Assembly: GCA_003116975.1 (NCBI GenBank)
Contig: BGKB01000005.1
Span: forward strand, 620,388-684,387
DNA from: Aurantiochytrium sp. KH105
Taxonomy: Eukaryota; Sar; Bigyra; Thraustochytrida; Thraustochytriidae
Direction of reading: 5' to 3'
Length of the DNA stretch: 64,000 bases
Shown here: positions 60,301 to 64,000 of the stretch, in pieces
How positions within the stretch are numbered: position 1 is the first letter of the stretch
Layout: every line of letters starts with the position of its first letter
Notes under the pieces: generated by a model
Told to the model about the DNA's origin: nothing
The model's input: only the letters and a program-made list of their open reading frames with translations
The model's database searches: none
Translations under genes and position numbers: made by a program

Positions 60301-60761
60301 TCGTGGCGGCACGCGAACATGAGCGCGGAGGTGTTATCATCGTTCTGCAGGTTGAGGTTGGCGTCCCGCTCGATGAGCAACTGGGCCGTGTCAGGCTGGC
60401 CGTGGCGGCACGCGATCATGAGCGCGGTCCATCCAGCGTGGGTCTGCAGGTCGAGGTTGGCGCTCTGCTCGATGAGCAACTGGGCCGTGTCGGGCTGGCC
60501 GTGGCGGCACGCGATCATGAGCGCGGTCCATCCAGCGTTGGTCTCCAGGTCGAGGTTTGCGCCTTGCCTAACGAGCCACTGCGCGATGACGGGCTGGCCC
60601 CCGGAGTCTGGATGAAGGGCCCACATGAGCGGCGAGTGCTTTCTCGACGTCACCGTCGCGTTGAGCAGGGCGGGGTCTTCCTGCACGGCGCGCTGCACGC
60701 CGGCGAGGTCGCCGTTCTTGATGAGGTCGCGCATGCTCTTGGTGCGCGCGCGCGACGCCAT
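57362..60761 (-). CDS. Ankyrin-repeat protein kinase (two exons)
   Basis: Exons are 60761-59860 and 59786-57362; the total of 3327 bases gives 1108 residues. Exon 1 is made of ankyrin repeats such as 'NAGWTALMIACRHGQPDTAQLLIE' (positions about 40-245). Exon 2 has a further repeat (about 317-370), a long Lys/Glu helical middle (about 480-840), and a kinase domain from about 875. The kinase has the VAIK-type lysine in 'FVLKTFHL' and catalytic 'HCDLKPEN' at His991-Cys992-Asp993, so Arg of HRD is Cys. The metal motif is 'DFDG' rather than DFG. The tail repeats 'ALRHE' from a DNA repeat. The order suggests a receptor-interacting or TKL-like signalling kinase; the DFD change may lower activity. A RING-like tail seems to have been lost just after the stop. 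Confidence 0.85.
59787..59859 (-). other. Intron of the ankyrin-kinase gene (73 bases)
   Basis: On the minus strand the donor is GTAAGT directly after the phase-2 bases GA, and the acceptor is ACTTTCAG. Joining gives Gln-Asp-Asn and keeps the frame. Without it, exon 1 ends in a TAA three bases into the intron. This shows the ankyrin and kinase frames form one gene. Confidence 0.88.
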
Positions 60762-62199
60762 GGCGGCGTGGGCGAGGCGCGCGGGTCTGGCTCGAGGGCG
60801 GCGGCCGGGACGGGCTGGAGAGGACGCGAGGGAGACGTAGACGAAGACAGAAACGGGAGTAAAGGTTTTGCCGCAGCGCCTGGCGGCGAGGGAGGGCGAG
60901 GAAGATGAGAGCGGCTCGAGAGCGGCGCGAGAGCGCCCTGGGAGCGCCTGCAGATGGAAGGAAGTCGCAGGATCGTCACAGTGGCGGCCAGAGGAGGGCG
61001 GGACGAGGCGCGTGGGTCGTGGGTCGTAAAGAGGGCGTTGACGAATGCTGCCGAGCCGCTCCAGAGACGCTGCTTCTCTCTCTGTCTGGGCAACAGAGCG
61101 TGCGTGCAGCGTTGGTCGATGCAGTCGGACTGCCTGACGAGAAGACCATGAGTCCAGTTTGAAAAAGTAGGTCAGTCAGCCCCGAGACTCGGTCAGCTCT
61201 GACTGAAAGTCCAAGTTCGTAATTGGACATGATTATCGTCATCACTGTGCTCGTCCAACTGTCCGCTGCTGCAGCCTTGTCAGTCAGGGCGTGGGGCAAC
61301 GCTCGTACCGTGCGCGGACCTGCCCATCCGATCTGCAGCCTGATCGAAGGGCCGCGTAGTTGGCGGCAATGAGCTCATGATGGACGGATGCAAGGGAAAA
61401 GGCGCGAACAGCAATCCCGTTAACGTTTACTTGCTGCAACACAATCGCTGGAGCATTCGGAGTCAAGGATGGAGCGGTCGTGAGGAATTTGTACGACAGC
61501 CTTTATTCTTGAGAGCGTTTTGCTGCAAGCGCGTTAGATAACGCTAGTATAGACATAGGCCAAGGATTTACTACGCCTTTCTATGTCTGATAAAATCTAA
61601 CCTGGGCGTGGGTCTATCAACAAAACTGTGCATAGTGCGGAGCTAGGCCATACTCGCATTATTTGGGTCTTACGTACATTCAGCCTGGCAGCTCAACAGC
61701 AGGGAAAGTTAATTCTTCATTTGTAATGGGTGTTTCTGCAATTGCAAATGCGCTGAGTTCCACTTGCCACTCTGGCTGTTTGTCTTCCATTCGGGCTGCT
61801 GGACATTGGGCAAATTACTGCTGCGGAGTTAGACTGCGACATTTTGAGAGTGGTGCTTTCAAAAATTTGTTGTCAAAATTCGAACGCTCTTGTGAATAGC
61901 GGAAATGTAGCCCTTCCTCTCATCATCCAATCGAAAACTCCGTTGTTTATAAGGTATGAATGATGTGCTCGAGGCAACGAAAGAGTCACTGCACACCGAT
62001 AGGGGGGGTTCTAATTGCAAAGGACAGATTTTTCAAAAGTTAGTATTTTCTTTGACCTTTTCCCGGAAAAGGAGAGTGCACTGAACACTTCCTTGCGTGG
62101 GGGAGGAGCTTGCCGTCGAAGTCTTGGCGTGTTGTCGCGTGGCTCATTTGCGGAGGCTGAAGGTCACGCAAGGACTTTATAGGTCCTCAAGCAGAAGGA
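60762..62199. other. Intergenic region, nothing recognised
   Basis: About 1.4 kb upstream of the ankyrin-kinase gene. The part to about 61100 is GC-rich leader-like sequence. Base composition becomes more AT-rich after 61500. Short open frames have no family features. Confidence 0.4.
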
Positions 62200-63215
62200 T
62201 TTCAACACGTATCCTTGCTCGTCGCCGACGCCGACGCCGGGGCGTCCTCCAGCAAAGAACTGAGCATGCATGCCTTGAGCGGATTTGAGACGCTCGAGGT
62301 GCTCCTTGAGAGCTCGAACCCAAACGGTCTCAGCGTTTTCGAAGCTTTTTTTGTCACTTGCTTGGCCCGAGCTGCCCGACGCAATAATGGATCTTTCGTC
62401 TCGGTGAGGCCATTGTCCGCGGAACTCACATTGACAAACATCAATGAAATGTCTTGCTTGGCATTGTCTCCGATGGAGTCGCTCATGAGCTGCGTGAGTG
62501 GATGATTGCGTTACGGAACATGCTTTCCATTGCTGGCAAGCGCTTACATATCCTCCGAGGGCCTCGAGCGACTGGCTAGATTACCTAATTGCGCCTCCTG
62601 AGGGCCAAGTCTCGAAGGCGCACTCGCTGCGCGACGAATCCACAGAAGTGAACCTGCAGTTCGTCACAAAGACCGATACCAGAGCTGTACTCCTAATGCC
62701 TAAGCTGCACACGCGATGCGAGCGGCTTGACTGCGAGTTCATCTTTGTAGCAGGGACTGTCCGCTTCTGGACCGCCTTGTGTAAACCTTGTATCATCTCC
62801 CGTGCAGACGACACGGGGAGTCTGATTACGGGTGTTTCTGACATCGACATTGCCTTGGGGGTTCAAGTTGAACAAACACGTAGAGGCAGCGGTTTTGGGG
62901 AGCCGAAATTGATTTATTGAGCTCGTGAGGACCGCGCTGCATTCGTACAAAATATCGACCATCACGCCGACTCCGACCTCCTGCGTGGCCGCAGGAACTT
63001 CTTTGCCAGCATCCTCGCACGTGCTCTTTTTCTCCTCTGCATCGCGCGATGAGAATTTCCGCATCTTGGCCGGAGAGCTGAGCTCTTAAAGGTTGCCTTT
63101 TCTGATCCGTCTGCTCAAACGCAAAAAGCCTGCAAACATTGCACCCGCGAATCTCGGTCTGACCAAGTCTCTTGACATCTGCAAAGATCTTATGCTGCGT
63201 CTCCTCTTTCGGAGG
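62200..63215 (-). pseudogene. Kinesin-14-like motor pseudogene
   Basis: Minus-strand fragments in different frames line up with a kinesin motor. They are 'IFADVKRLGQ...RGCNVCRLFAF' near 63195-63130 with the P-loop destroyed ('EQTDQKRQ'); 'NPQGNVDVRN' near 62870; 'VSSAREMIQGLHKAV' then 'ATKMNSQSSRSH' (intact switch I) near 62810-62712; a decayed switch II ('VDSSRSE') near 62620; 'ALASNGKHVP' then TAA at 62511-62513 in place of the Tyr of VPYRN, then 'RNHPLTQLMSDSIGDNAK'. At least two frame changes and one nonsense codon are seen, so it is not translated as a motor. The wording of the last motif is that of C-terminal-motor kinesin-14. Confidence 0.75.
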
Positions 63216-63484
63216 ACAAAGAAAAGAAGCATCAGAGGTTCGATTAACGAGTTTGCTGATTTTAAAATTTTATAATAATATTTGGCGTCTTCCGACGAGG
63301 AAGCTCGTCCGGGGAGCTTGTTCTCTCCAACACGATAGAATTGGACTTGCTGCACACGTTGCTTAATAAGTGTCATCTAGAACCTCGAAAGAATGGTAGA
63401 AACGCATCCAGACTCCTTCTCTAGCTCTTTCACAGGCTTCACGTCCGTTGGTACTTGATTGAGCTGACTGCATGCAACGCATGG

Positions 63485-63745
63485 TCACAATGAAAGTCGA
63501 CAAATTTAAAATGTATCTTGTTTGATTTTAGATAATTACATAATTATTGCAATATATATTATATAAATATAAAAAATAACACCATATACTATATCATAAT
63601 TTTTAGTATCAATTTATGCAAATATTTAGAAGTTCAATAAATTTCTTTATAAAAATTCCTTTTGCATAAGGTCTACTATTTTGGTTATAATATAATATAT
63701 AGTGATATTTGCAAAAAAAATTGATAGTGCTTTGGAGTGGTGTTG
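63485..63745. other. AT-rich island
   Basis: About 260 bases of roughly 85% A+T (by eye), with long A/T words such as TATATATTATATAAATATAAAAAATA, in a genome that is otherwise GC-rich. No gene is visible. It could be an inserted organelle (mitochondrial) fragment, a matrix-attachment or centromere-type block, or the remnant of an AT-rich element. Confidence 0.6.
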
Positions 63746-64000
63746 GGAAAGTGTAAATTCTCTAAGGTATTACATACGTCTTCTAAGTGGCCAGTACAAG
63801 CGAGGCCAGCCATCTCTATACTCTTGTACAGCGTGTTGCTGCTAGGTGAGCGAGCATGTTTTGTGGCTGAACATATTAGCATCGTCATGAAGCAGTTTTT
63901 TAGAATGATTGGTTAGAAGATAGATAGCCATTCTGAATTCCTCTTCATCTTCTTCCGTGTTGTAAAATCAAATTAATTCAAAAGTCTCCTAGCCCTGGCT
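63746..64000. other. Window end, possible short minus-strand frame
   Basis: A 67-codon minus-strand frame (63888-63685) reads 'SATKHARSPSSNTLYKSIEMA' and onward into the AT-rich island. It has no recognisable family and could be an exon end or chance. I do not call it a gene. Confidence 0.25.

Overview
The window is nuclear DNA of a GC-rich, intron-poor protist. My best guess is a thraustochytrid or another stramenopile, inferred from gene style and content rather than a marker gene. Genes have long uninterrupted reading frames, short GT-AG introns and microsatellite-rich upstream regions. An AP2-domain regulator, an intraflagellar transport protein (IFT80), kinesins, a mitochondrial glutamate dehydrogenase and SF3B2 sit side by side, which excludes bacteria, animals and fungi as simple answers. 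There are no operons, CRISPR arrays or intact mobile elements, and I found no rRNA or tRNA gene by eye.

Layout. 0-10 kb: a four-helix membrane protein, a SUMO/Ulp1-type protease, a glutaredoxin-thioredoxin reductase fusion sharing a divergent promoter with the protease, and a protein with several RGS domains. 9.5-31 kb is gene-sparse: an AP2 regulator, a 56-residue protein resembling the PDCD4 N-terminus, a leucine-rich-repeat protein with a CaaX end, a MAP-kinase-like kinase and a His-rich protein with PP1-docking motifs. These genes are separated by 1-5 kb of noncoding DNA full of simple repeats. 31-56 kb is gene-dense: mitochondrial glutamate dehydrogenase, a SETD9-like SET protein, a mitochondrial crotonase, a Dus1-type tRNA dihydrouridine synthase, BolA, SF3B2, an MFS transporter, an internally duplicated membrane protein, a kinesin, a composite purine-synthesis protein ending in GAR transformylase, a GDT1/TMEM165 transporter and IFT80. 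56-64 kb: an ankyrin-kinase gene with a broken RING-like tail, a decayed kinesin-14-like copy, and an AT-rich island.

The genes are mostly housekeeping or signalling and do not form one pathway. Recurrent themes are signalling (RGS, MAPK, PP1 docking, ankyrin kinase, prenylated LRR), flagellum or microtubule function (IFT80, kinesin) and mitochondrial metabolism (GDH, crotonase, BolA).

The most notable points are: (1) the reductase frame reads Gly-Cys-TGA-Gly-TAA, the signature of a selenocysteine enzyme, and a missed first exon supplies its glutaredoxin-like start; (2) a purine enzyme in which degenerate PurH-like and PurD-like regions precede an apparently intact PurN; (3) a kinesin whose switch II glycine is alanine; (4) a stand-alone PDCD4-like N-terminal motif; (5) a glutamate dehydrogenase with a tandem RxxSL...LW motif in a long N-terminal extension; (6) two or three pseudogene remnants, including a RING-like tail with a frameshift and two in-frame stops.
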